The notes beneath the pieces were generated by a model. That model had not been told where the DNA came from and searched no databases. It worked only from the letters and a program-made list of their open reading frames with translations. This document shows, piece by piece, positions 45,294-55,742 of a stretch of DNA of 64,000 bases. The DNA comes from Zanthoxylum bungeanum (taxonomy: Eukaryota > Streptophyta > Magnoliopsida > Sapindales > Rutaceae): contig SKCR01038871.1 in NCBI GenBank assembly GCA_019454045.1, forward strand, positions 173,267 through 237,266. The letters are read 5' to 3'. Made by a program: the position numbers and the translations under genes. Each line of letters begins with the position of its first letter. The stretch's first letter is position 1.

Positions 45294-45504
45294 GAAATAT
45301 AATACATTGATCGAACACAATGAACAAAAAAATCCAAAGGAAGATTATGTTTGTTGACTTGTTAGTAATTTGAAATTGATTAGCTTTAGATAAAAGAAAG
45401 TCTTGTTTAGCGTGGTTAAGTGTTAATTTGCTATATATTTAATCACGGACGATTTAAATTTTAAAAATAATCTTTTTATGAAAAAATATATTAGCTAATA
45501 AAAC

Positions 45505-45995
45505 GGAAAAATGAGCATAACATCTCATTGATATTTGACAAAGCTAATCGAAACTCTCATAATGTTTAAAAACTAAACAAAACCTCATACTGTTATAACA
45601 ACTCTCTTAAATGTCAACTTTATTTATCATTTTACTATTTTGTCCATTATGTAAAATTTAAATGTTTAGGAAATATGAATCAAGTAAAATGATTTAAATA
45701 TCATTAATTATTAATAATAGAGAAAAGCTAAAATATCTGAATTAAATGAAATTTTAAAAGGTGCAAGACATTTAATTTTATATCATTTTACTTGATTCAT
45801 ATTTCCTAAGTATTTTTTTTTAAGAAGTATTTCCTAAGCATTTAAGTTTTCCATAATGGGCAAAATAGTAAATTGATAAATAAAATTAACATTTAAGAGA
45901 GCTGTTATCACAACAATGAGTTTTGTTTTGTTTATAATCATTAGGAGGGTTCAATTAGTTTGGTCAAATATCATGAGATTATACTCATTTTCCCC
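45505..45995. mobile_element. Long foldback element (about 200-bp arms)
   Basis: The left arm from 45505 (ggaaaaatgagcataacatc) and the right arm ending at 45995 are complementary over roughly 200 bp each, including ggaaatatgaatcaagtaaa and its exact complement near 45796-45815. The loop is about 80 bp. Flanking taataaaac and aaataaaat are a poor 9-bp match. Mutator-like MITEs have this architecture; transcription would give a long double-stranded RNA. Confidence 0.65.
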
Positions 45996-46499
45996 AAATA
46001 AAATTACGTACATCAAGATCTTTTATATCCCTATTTATAACGAGAGCCTTATCCAGAAAGATATGACTAAATTATAAAATAGAGCAACAACAAGAGTGGT
46101 CTTGGTCGTAGTACGAGCACCCGACAAATAAAAGGGAGAGAAACTTACATGAGACAAATTTAAGACACTCAATCAATAAATACATGATATATGTTAATCA
46201 ATAACTTTTCATCTACATTATTATTGATTAATTTCGAACTTATATATATTAAAAATATTAATAAACGAACATATAAATATCACTCATACGTTCGTCCCAC
46301 GTAAATCTTTTCAACCACAACTAATTGTTTCTAGCTATATAAATATAACCTCACCCGATTTTCTAAGGTGATTGCTTATTACGGTGGCCTTGTCCGGCTT
46401 GTCCTCTTTCTCTTCCCCGGTTTTAATTATATCGTCTCTTTGTATAACTTGTACCATCGTAGCATTTTACATTTGCTCTTCATTAATGTCTTGATCTTT

Positions 46500-47147
46500 G
46501 GATGAGTATAATTCGGTGTGATTATAAAAAAAATTATAATTATAATTATTCGTTTTTAAAAAAAAAAAGTATTTGCACTATTTTTTATTATAAAAATTAT
46601 AATTATTTTAATTATCGATTCGGTTCAGTATAATTTAGTTTTTTCAATTTTTTTTAATAATAACAATTAAAAAATAAAAAAATAAAAAAATAATAACATT
46701 CACTAAATCTATCATTTACTTAAATTTTTTTATATTGTAACTCTTCTAAGTATCACAACTACACCAATAATTTTTTTTTAAGATATAATCATCATTTAAA
46801 TTATTTAAAATATAAGAAAATAACAAGAATAATAATCAAAACAAAAAATTATAAATATTTCATGAAATTAATTATCACTAAACACTAAATAAATTAAAAA
46901 AATGTAACAAATATAATTATAAAACAACAACATAATATGATTAGATTTTTAAAAATTGAATAAATTAAATTATTTAATCAATTCGGTTCGGTTTTTCAGT
47001 TAAAAATTTATTCTAATTTGGTTTGGTGTGTTTTTTAATTAAAATATCTAATAATTATTTTTGAAAATAAAAAAACTGTCACTTCGATTCGATTTTTTCG
47101 GCTCAGTTCGATTTTTCAGTTTTAGTTATTTTTTATCTGCCACTATC
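46500..47147. mobile_element. hAT-like MITE, copy 2 of the family at 1578
   Basis: Left end tgagtataattcggtgtgat and the order of internal AT-rich phrases follow the 1578-2130 copy. Clusters of ttcggttcgg and ttcgattcgat lie near the right end, which has degenerated to ctgccacta. Non-coding. Confidence 0.5.
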
Positions 47148-47442
47148 TTGACCTAATTATTTCATGTATATTTCATAGTTGGTCTCAATCCCAGACAAAG
47201 GAGGAAGGTTTTGTTGTGTCTTGTAAGTAATGTAAATTTTTTCGAATTTTTATGATATGGATCATAAATATAATTGTGCTAAAAATAAAGTATAATAATA
47301 TTTAATGATTCATGCAACTGACCACACTTAATGGAGAAAAAGTTTTCGTCGGATTTTTTGAATTCAGTCGGTCCAAATCAATGTTGAAAGAATGGTTAAT
47401 ACTCTACACGTTTTGTATTATGGTATCTTAGGTATGAAGGAG

Positions 47443-48122
47443 TAGACCCGGCCAAGGTTCCGGTTCGGAATCGGAATCGAACCGGAACCGGTTGGAACCG
47501 AACGGTTCCGGTTTCAACCGGTTCCGGAACTGAACCGGAACCTAACCGGTTCGGTAAGGGTTCTCACCCTGACCGAACCGGAACCTAACCGGTTCGGTAA
47601 GGGTTCTCACCCTGACCGAACCGGTTGGAACGGAAAGTAAAAAAAAAAAAAATTATTTACTTGGAACCGTAAGGTCCACAAGTAAATCTCAATTTTTTTT
47701 ATTAATAATAATGAGGTTTAAAATTGCAACCTTGAGCACAATAGTCAATTTTTAAGGAGGTTTAAAAATCTTCTTTTTATAACCAACTCTTGGTTATTGA
47801 TTTCTTTATATAAGTGATGTGGGACACAATAGCCAAGTAACAAATATCCCACATCGCTTATATGAAGAAAACACTAGCCAAGAATTTGTTATAAAAATGA
47901 TTATATGTTAAAAGAATTTTATAAAAAATAATTCTATAAAAATGATGTGATAGTTTGAAAAAACATTACGATTATAGATTTTTTTTTTTAAATTTATTAT
48001 TAAAAAAAAAAAAAACCAAAAGGGGAACCGGAACCGACCGGTTCGGTTCCGGTCCGGTTTACGGTTCCGGTTCCACTTAAGTGTGGAACCGGGAACCGGA
48101 ACCGAACCGCCGGCCGGGTCTA
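47443..48122. mobile_element. hAT-type element with TAGACCCGGCC ends, 680 bp
   Basis: Terminal inverted repeats TAGACCCGGCC and GGCCGGGTCTA are flanked by tgaaggag (47435-47442) and cgaaggag (48123-48130), 7 of 8 identical. Subterminal zones are dense in aaccggttccggttc-type palindromes. The centre contains a second inverted repeat, 47771-47900, with snRNA-type promoter motifs on both strands. A 357-bp relative lacking that centre lies in the XRN3-like gene (63401-63757). Confidence 0.85.
47781..47897. promoter_or_regulatory. Divergent pair of snRNA-type promoter signatures (USE plus TATA)
   Basis: Plus strand: ATCCCACATCG at 47846-47856, an exact fit to the plant upstream sequence element RTCCCACATCG, then TATAAAAA at 47890-47897, 33 nt further on. 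Minus strand: GTCCCACATCA (47825 down to 47815, one mismatch), then TATAAAAA starting at 47781, also 33 nt away. In plants a USE-TATA spacing of about 33-34 bp is associated with pol II snRNA genes, and one about 10 bp shorter with pol III. I see no recognisable snRNA downstream of either. Function is inferred, not shown. Confidence 0.55.
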
Positions 48123-48193
48123 CGAAGGAGAACATGATATAAGTGGTAAATTTTGGAGATTCTAATTAGTTAGACACATATAAAACATAAAAT

Positions 48194-48371
48194 GTCTTTA
48201 AGAGACGTGATTTGATAGTGTAGGGTTCCGAATTTGATCTTCAGATCATGAATTCGAATTCTGAGAGTGCGTTTCTTGTAAGAGTCTAGGACAGCTGGAG
48301 GTTTTACATGTTTCACTTAAGCTCAAAAGGGATGATTTGGCGGCAGAATTTCCGATTAAAAAAAAAGAGAG
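48194..48371 (+). mobile_element. SINE (family 1)
   Basis: Core cttgtaagagtctaggacag and aggttttacatg, weak B-box (gaattcgaattctg) and an A-rich tail. 15-bp direct repeats tataaaacataaaat flank it (48179-48193 and 48372-48386). Confidence 0.8.
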
Positions 48372-48641
48372 TATAAAACATAAAATATAAAAATTTGATA
48401 GATTATGTGTCTAAATCAGAATATCCAATTGATTATTTGGTTGGTACTACTACATATCATTCATTGATTGATTGTTGGGTTGTTGGGATTCTAGTGTTGT
48501 AAAATTACCATATTAATAATGAAAAATAAAACGAATAGTTAATACTATCATATGTGACAATCAATGGAAAAAAGCTACATCATTTAGGACATAAAGTCAA
48601 CAATTATCTATCCCATGATATGTAATGATATATTCCTAACT

Positions 48642-48812
48642 TTTTTTTTAATCGTTAGAAAATTTTACCGTCAAATCACTCTTTCCGGGCTTCAGCGAAG
48701 AAGATATAATCTTCGGCTATCTCAGACTCTTACAAAAAAAACATTCTTTGGATTCGAACCCAAAACCTCAAGATGAGATCCTGAACCTTACATCACTAAA
48801 TCACGCCTCTGG
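48642..48812 (-). mobile_element. SINE (family 1), minus strand
   Basis: Minus-strand family core (ctcttacaaaa complement) and B-box (ggttttgggttcgaatcc on the minus strand), with the tail seen as poly(T) at 48642-48650. I could not find a clear TSD, so the boundaries are approximate. Confidence 0.6.
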
Positions 48813-49124
48813 AGAGTTTTGACTTTACATTGAAGATCTATATTCTTTTGAATTCTTCATTATTAACCACTAATCTTAAGCATACCAAAAAACTAAAAGA
48901 ATCAATTAGCTGACTTTCAAGTAAAACAGTAAGATGCTAATGCCAAAATTGAAGGGGGGAAAGGCAATACTTGATGGTGAAGTGGAGGCTACGGGTGGGA
49001 AATAGAATGGGCCATGGTAATTAATAGTCTTGAAAAGAAGATGCCCCATGTTCTGTGAGTGATATTGGCTGGTGAATTCAAGAAAAAAACAGAGCCAAAT
49101 TAGACATTAGGTCCACTTTATATG

Positions 49125-49560
49125 TAATATCTCACCTTGGTTGAGAGTGTTCTAATGATACAATTGTTGGGTTGGTTAATTAATTAGAGTTCTTTTTGGT
49201 GGGTTTATATTAATAACAAAATCGTGAGGGGTTATGATTTCAGAGATAGACTATCATGGGTCGTAAAATAGATAATATACCGAACCATCACAACTGGTAT
49301 CAAAGTTAGTTTCCAACCGATGTCAACGAGGGCGTTGGACTCCAATTGAAGGATTATCATATCCCACATTACTTGGGTGGGAAGGGTTCTAATGATATTT
49401 TTATAAATATCGAGTGCCAATATAAAAAAAATAAAATAAAATAAAATAAAATAAAAAACCGTGAGAGGTTAGAACTTCAGAATTGAACCGGGTCATCTTA
49501 TCTTTCAAGCAAACCGTGAGAGGTCATAACTTTAGAGTTGGTTCATCTTATCTTTCAAGC
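49125..49560 (+). mobile_element. TRIM-like small LTR element remnant
   Basis: Two similar segments, about 49130-49290 and 49360-49500, share tc(c)cac(c)tt...gggttctaatgat, a TATA-like tttataaat and aaccgtgagaggtta. Between them lies ctggtatcaaagttag, which resembles the tRNA-Met primer-binding site (TGGTATCAGAGC). This is the architecture of terminal-repeat retrotransposons in miniature, with no coding capacity. A third partial repeat follows at about 49513-49560. Ends are not exact; the call is tentative. Confidence 0.4.
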
Positions 49561-49623
49561 AAATGCTCCATTGGTGCTTTCTTTTGATACGTTAGAACTT
49601 AGAAGATGATATATCTTATGCTA

Positions 49624-49696
49624 TCCTTAAGACTTGTTTGTCAGAGGATTAGTCGAGGTGGGCGTAAGCTGGCCCGGACACTCCGATTATCCAAAA
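49624..49696 (+). mobile_element. Very short SINE (family 2), 3' part only
   Basis: Only the last ~55 bp of family 2 remain (attagtcgaggtgggcgtaa through gattatcc plus poly(A)), preceded by about 20 unrelated bases. Direct repeats close to atatcttatgct flank it near 49612-49623 and 49697-49708. It looks like a 5'-truncated insertion. Confidence 0.6.
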
Positions 49697-49868
49697 AAAA
49701 ATATCTTATGCTGTTATGCACCTTTGACCCAACACTTTATTCTTAGCTCAACTGTTTTGCTAAACTCAAACTGTAACAAAACCACCCATGTGCTTGAATG
49801 ACTTTATAATTCTATAATGAAAATAGAACAATCTGTAGTAAAGTAGCAGCAAAAATGTAAAGTATCTA

Positions 49869-50110
49869 ACCCCAACGGGTTGTCTCAGTGGTAAAAGTTT
49901 TGAGCTTGAGTGGTTTGCTCCCTCTCAGGTTCAAGGTTCGAATCTCACTAGATACATTTCATTGGGGTCATGCCCCCTGGTGTGAAAAGCTAGCGACTTA
50001 CCATGATATGTGTTGGGAAACTTCTGAGGGCACGTGGCACAAGTCCCGGGAATTAGTCGAGGTGCGCGTAAGCTGGCCCGGACACTCCGGTTATCCAAAA
50101 AAAAAAAATT
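49869..50110 (+). mobile_element. SINE (family 2), best-preserved copy
   Basis: Starts ccccaacgggttgtctcagtg (A-box region), has the B-box aggttcgaatctc and the family body, and ends in poly(A). 13-bp direct repeats tgtaaagtatcta flank it (49856-49868 and 50111-50123). The A-box and B-box spacing matches a tRNA-derived pol III promoter. Confidence 0.9.
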
Positions 50111-50201
50111 TGTAAAGTATCTAGCCATTTATATATATGAGTCATATTTTAAACAGAAAATTTAAATTTCAATGGAATACCATGAGCAAAATAAATTCAT
50201 G

Positions 50202-50385
50202 TGCCACCAAGGGGGGTGTGGCTTGGTGACAAATGACTTAAAATTTGTTTGTCAGGTCATGAATTTGAGCTTAGGTGATGCATTGCATTTCTTATAAGAG
50301 CTCAAGGCAGTCGAAGATTTTACCCGCTCCGCATAAATTCGGGTCGAGTGATTTAGCATCGGGATTTCCAACATTTCTAAAAAAA
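50202..50385 (+). mobile_element. SINE (family 1), diverged
   Basis: A-box-like gtgtggcttggtgac, decayed B-box (catgaatttgagc), core tataagagctcaaggcag and attttacccgctccgc, and an A tail. Flanking 8-bp repeat aattcatg (50194-50201 and 50386-50393). Confidence 0.75.
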
Positions 50386-50729
50386 AATTCATGCTTCCGT
50401 CAGATTTTTTTTGAGGAATATACGGAGAGAATTGGATTTGGTTAGATAATATATGATTGGTAAATAGATATCGATTTTTTTAATAAAATACGAAATGTAT
50501 TGTCAATCATTAATGTTGCGGCACTAGAATAGGCCCCTAGAAACCATTTCGTGGACTTAAAATGTGACATATTTGAAGCCACATATGCCTAAGAAGTTTT
50601 GTGAATATTTTTTTATATAAATTTGTGTGAGAAATGGCAAATGGAATGGATCCATACATGCCCAGGACTAACGACCGTACCATGGCCATTTCCAATGGCA
50701 CATGTACTGTCTAACAAGTAGAAGTACAC

Positions 50730-50907
50730 GTTTTTTAGGGGCGTGATTTGATGATATAGGGTTCAGAATTTCACATTGATGTCTTGAGTTCAAATTCAAG
50801 GAATGCGTTTCTTGTAAGAGTCTGTGATAACCGGAGGTTTTACCTGCTCCGGTTAAACCTGGAAAGGAGTTATTTGACGGGTTTCCAACGATAAAAAAAA
50901 AAAAAAA
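50730..50907 (+). mobile_element. SINE (family 1) with clear TSD
   Basis: Core cttgtaagagtctgtgataa and ggaggttttacctgctccgg with a 17-nt poly(A). Direct repeats aagtagaagtacac lie at about 50716-50729 and 50908-50921. Confidence 0.85.
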
Positions 50908-50921
50908 AAGTAGAAGTACAC

Positions 50922-52160
50922 ATTAATGGCAAAAATCAATTGATTCCAAAGCACGAATGAAGCAAGGGGACAAGAGGGTCCAAAGCCAGGGTGGATTCTT
51001 TGTTCATTTGTTGGCTGCTGGATCAATGACTTGAATCAATTGATTTGTAAAGACATTTGATATTTCAACTACTTTTTTAACGGTCAGGATTCCCTTTGGA
51101 TGTGAATTTTAACTTGATTATTTGATCCGTTTAAGATTGTAATGTCAGTATCAGAATGCAGGACCACCGTTTGATGAATTGCCAAGTCCAAATAATAAGA
51201 GACTGGCACAGATGAGCCTATGAATATGCGTAAAACCTACCAAAAGAGATGCTAGAGACTTGGGCACATGCCTTTGTCCAGTGTGGGGGCACTGTTTATG
51301 TGAGTAACATATTTTTTTGGAATTCGAGCGCGGAATAAATTATCAAGATTTATCTAACGTAGTCTTTAATGAATCCGCTTATCTCTAACGGTTAATCCAC
51401 CTATCAGAAAATCATCCAAACATTTCATCGAATCATTTTCTTGATTCTTTTTTGACTCCCTATTATCGTCAACGAAAAAAGGCTCATCATGGGTGGTTGG
51501 TGTTTTGGGCTGAGATTAATATGACTTCAAAGCCCTATATTTTAGGCCATCTATTGCCATCTAATTCTTTCCACAATAAAAAAAATAATTATTTTTGATT
51601 TGTATATTATGTTATTTCACTTCTAGTTAAGAATCTGTATTCATAAACTTTATGTTGAGATGGAAAAATTAAATCGGTCTCATATTCCTCTTATACGTAC
51701 CCAAATAGTTTTATATAAATATATTTTCTACTAGTTACGAGTAACATATAGTGCACAGATTGTATTACATTATTAGGTTTTGTCTTTACTAGGTAATTAT
51801 TTAAACTGAATTCTCGATTTTGTAATAGTTTGCAAAGATATATGATTGGGTATTATGTCATGAAAGGTAGAGTAACTCGATGGAGACAGAGACAATAGAA
51901 ACTTCTAAAGCTGAAATTGGGCACTCGTCTCATTTTGTGAATTGGAAGTTCATGTTTTGTTCAAAAACAAGTCTACTGATCCCATCAAGCCTGGAAGCTC
52001 ATTAAACTAGTTGGATGGTTAGAGAAGTCCTTACAGCCAAAACACAAGATCACAAGTGCAGAAAAATAAGCCTAAGATGTTTTATGGGCATGCCGGATTT
52101 CAAATGTGGTAGCTGCTAGGACTAACTTGAAGTTATGATCCAAGAAGTTAAAACTACTGG
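50922..52160. other. Intergenic DNA, nothing recognised
   Basis: No gene, RNA or bounded repeat supported. This is the 3' flank of the ATP sulfurylase pseudogene, which lies on the minus strand. Confidence 0.45.
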
Positions 52161-52249
52161 CTACTGTGTTACCTCTTCTGCTTCCAGGCTCTCATAATAT
52201 TTAACAAGGACTTTCCATCCCTCAGGGCACATAAAGCCATCGGGAGGGT

Positions 52250-53618
52250 TGATGAGCGGTCAATATGCTTATATTTACCGTTATTTTATCTTGTATTTTG
52301 TGGATTATCTCGAGTTGTATGAATGTTTTGATGCGTTTTGGGAATGTTTTGTAGGTTTAAATCATAATACGACTCAATTGGACTCAACGAGAGATGAATC
52401 AGCAAATTCGGAATAAAATCGGGCCGTATTCTAAAGTCAGCTTGCGCGTCTCGATGCTGGTCAGTGCGTCGACTACCATCGCGACACGTTGTAGTGGAAA
52501 TTTGAGGCATAATGTAATTTCTTGTCCATGTCGCGAAGCCGGTTTATGAGCGTCGCGACTCCCGAATCAAAAGGCGTCGCGACACGGACTCGGTTCCTGG
52601 TGCGTGAAGAACTCATATTTCTTAATAAGGAAAGCTCACAGGGCCTCATATATAAACATAAGCTCGTCCAAAACCTAAAAATAAGACATAACATACTTTT
52701 GGAGCCTCAAAGCATTAGAAGAACACTTAGAGCAAGACAAGAACAAAGTTCTCAACCGGTGCTGGAGATTGATGTTGAAGACTACAAACAATAGTTCTTT
52801 CTTCCTTTCATTCTCTAGTTTATTCTTGATGAGTTATTGTGCTGTAATAATGATTTGCTTGGATTTATTGAGCATTATGAGTAGCTAAATCATCAATATA
52901 AGGTTGTAATGGATCTCAAACACATGTTTAATTAATTGATTTGAATCTTTTTATTCTTTGAGTGTGTTCTTAAATTATTTATTATTTTATGTGTTTGAAT
53001 GCATATTTTATTGTCTGGCCAGTAATAGAATAGTCGTGATAAATCCTTAAGAACTCGACATATGAAATTTGAATTAGTCGTGAGAATAATAACATGTGAT
53101 CTAATTCTGTGAATATAATTTTTTATAGGATAGATATATACTTGCAGGACATTCGTAGCCACTATTAGAACTTGATCTTAATGGATTTGATTTAAGTTTG
53201 TTAACATATATATATATATATATATATATTTAATTGGCTTAATCAGAATATTTATACTTGACCATCGAAATAGGTTTGTAAATAATTTAGTGTTCTAAAT
53301 TAATAATTCATAACAATAACTCAATTGAATAAAAATGTTTGAACCCATTGTTTACTTGCTTATGTGAAGTTACAACCTTAGGTTCTTATCGCATTTAAAA
53401 TTTGCTCCAAAAGTTGTCTAATTGTTATTTGTTTAGTCTTTTAAGTAATTAGTTTTATTAATCATTCTCCGGCAATCAATTGTTTAGTTTTAGTTAAGTA
53501 AGTTAGCTTTAGTATTAATAAGAGAAATAATAAGTCTCTATGGGTATGATATCCAAATTTTGCCACTATATTACTTGAACGATACATACGCTTGCGTGCG
53601 GTAGTAAAATCGCGATCA
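52250..53618. mobile_element. Solo LTR inserted in the last exon of the ATP sulfurylase pseudogene
   Basis: Starts TGATGAGCGG and ends cgcgatca, with a perfect 5-bp TSD agggt (52245-52249 and 53619-53623). The surrounding exon reads through ...ENP on one side and PDGF... on the other, so the insertion point is exact. TATA-like atatataaac lies at about 52649. Same family as the LTR at 42249. Confidence 0.9.
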
Positions 53619-55588
53619 AGGGTTCTCGCAATTTTTTGCGTAAGTCCGCATTTGTAAAAACCCAGCAATATCACCACATCAATATCAGTTAACTAAGAAC
53701 ATATAAAACTTTTGGTTGCCAGCAAAGTCAAATTCTTCAGCACATGTGAGTAAATCCACAGCAAAAAAATAGAAATTGTTTTTTGGACATAGAAACACAC
53801 AAGAGTTTTATACTAAACACCTCTCTATGGGGAAGGACACAGACAACAAAAAGACAGAATTTCATTAGTACAGCCACCCTGAAATTGAAAGCCTAAATAG
53901 TATTCTGACCTTGGTTCCGAGATGAAGAGGAAATCTTTTGCACACGAAGGATCAAAAAACGCCATTTTCTTATCCACTGCGACCTGGAGAAATGTAATGA
54001 AAAAAGAATATTAATGGCAATGCATGGATAACTTAAAATAAAAAGAAAATGCACACCTGACAGAAACATACCTCAGATAAAACCTTGACAGTCATATTTC
54101 ACAGATTTTAAACCTAAAAAACACAGGTCTGAACAATGAAAGAGCTAAAATCTACCTGGGTTCAAGAGAGACTATTGACATTACTCGAAGAAACAACAGG
54201 CTCAATAAATAGAACCATGAAAGCATAAAATACGACTTGCCCTGAATGGAAAAATATTTTCTCTAGACCAGGAGCCATGCTTTTGGTCCTATAAATACTT
54301 TTTCCCATGATCTGGGTCATATAAATCTCTCTTCTCTGTTGGATGACCCATGCCAGCGGGTTCACGGCCTACAATGTAGAAATTGGCACCAGCATTTATA
54401 CTTGCCTTTGCATCCACTGTACTTTAGTTGGGCCTGCATAATGCATGGGTGATGAAAATATGGACACAACTGTTGTCTCTGGATCCAAGCACTCCATCTT
54501 CTAGGACCTGCAGAGTAAAAACGATAAAAAGGACTTGAACAACTAGACATTTTGGTCACCAAAAAGAATAAAACCGATGTAACCCAATTCATGTGGCTCA
54601 TGAACACATGGAGTAAAGATATGAAGTAGCCAGCAAGATGAGAATGAAATTATAAAATTTGGGTATATAATTAAATCATAAAAGTAATTAACAAATTCTT
54701 TGGACAACAAGTTGACTTGACGATTATTTGGGATTCTACAGAAGTACAAAGTAATGGACTTAGTTGATAGCTAAACAAGACAAAAGAATCGTATCATTAG
54801 TAACAAAATCAACCAAGACAGAATCAGTACTTGAGATATTTGGCTGTATTCAGTGTAAATACCTTGCTGTGTTGTTCCATTCGAACTTCCAATGGCACAT
54901 CATCAGCTTTTGTGAAACCTCCTAAAGGATGAAGTGACAGAATAGGATTCTTGTAACACATTTCCAAAAGTCGCCTGCGTGTATCATTCATTAACAAAGC
55001 ATGCCCATTATGTACAGGGTTCCTTAACTGAAAAGCAAAAACTGCACCAGCCTGACGATTATCGAATTCTTTCTTGAGTTGTTGAGGAGACAGCCTGTAG
55101 TGATCTAGCCAATTTCCAGGTGAAGTAATAGTCTCCTCAACATATGGCAATCCTGGGGCAGTTGTTCCCCAAGTTCTGCCAATTCTCTCCTCTTTGTTAT
55201 GCTTGTATATATTCAATACTGCAATAAAAGTGGAATCTCAGGAACCATTATAGAAAGCAAAGAAATGACAGCAGAATAACCAAGTGTTGAGTTGGCGAAG
55301 CATTATATTTCCATTTTAATCTTACTAAAAATGCTGCTAGCTATATGGTACAACATTAAAAACCTTCAAAAGGTACTTCGAAGTTTAATATTTGCGTAAG
55401 AAGGCTAATCCAAGTATATACTCTTCCTAATCCAGTCGGTGATACCAATCAGCTACTATTATATTGTCTTCCTCCCAAAAAGAAAAAAAAATCTACCTTC
55501 AGTATATGCTAAAAACATAAGCCAAACAAAATGAATGCTTCATTCACGTGTGACTCCTGAAAGCATTGTGAACTTGGCGTCCTGGAAT

Positions 55589-55742
55589 TTTTTTTTTTTT
55601 TTTTTTTTTAAATATTGGAAACTCCGCCGTCAAAACACCCAAACCGAGCTTAAGCAGAGAGATAAAACTCCGACAGTCCTAACTTCTTACAAGAAATACA
55701 CCTCTGTACTCGAACTCGGAACTGACAACCAAGACTCTTGGG
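55589..55742 (-). mobile_element. SINE (family 1) in intron 1 of the ATP sulfurylase pseudogene
   Basis: Minus-strand SINE with B-box gagttcgagtacag, core cttgtaagaagttagg and a 21-nt tail seen as poly(T). Direct repeats ggcgtcctggaa (55577-55588) and ggcgccctggaa (55743-55754) flank it, 11 of 12 identical. The A-box end is missing. Confidence 0.8.

Noticed and set aside
49869..50128. tRNA-like B-box sequences that could be tRNA genes (also at 15157, 45042 and elsewhere)
   Set aside because: They are followed by SINE bodies and poly(A) and flanked by TSDs, and no cloverleaf can be drawn.
54362..54607. Separate small minus-strand proteins in the 52-56 kb region
   Set aside because: They are frameshifted pieces of one ATP sulfurylase pseudogene.
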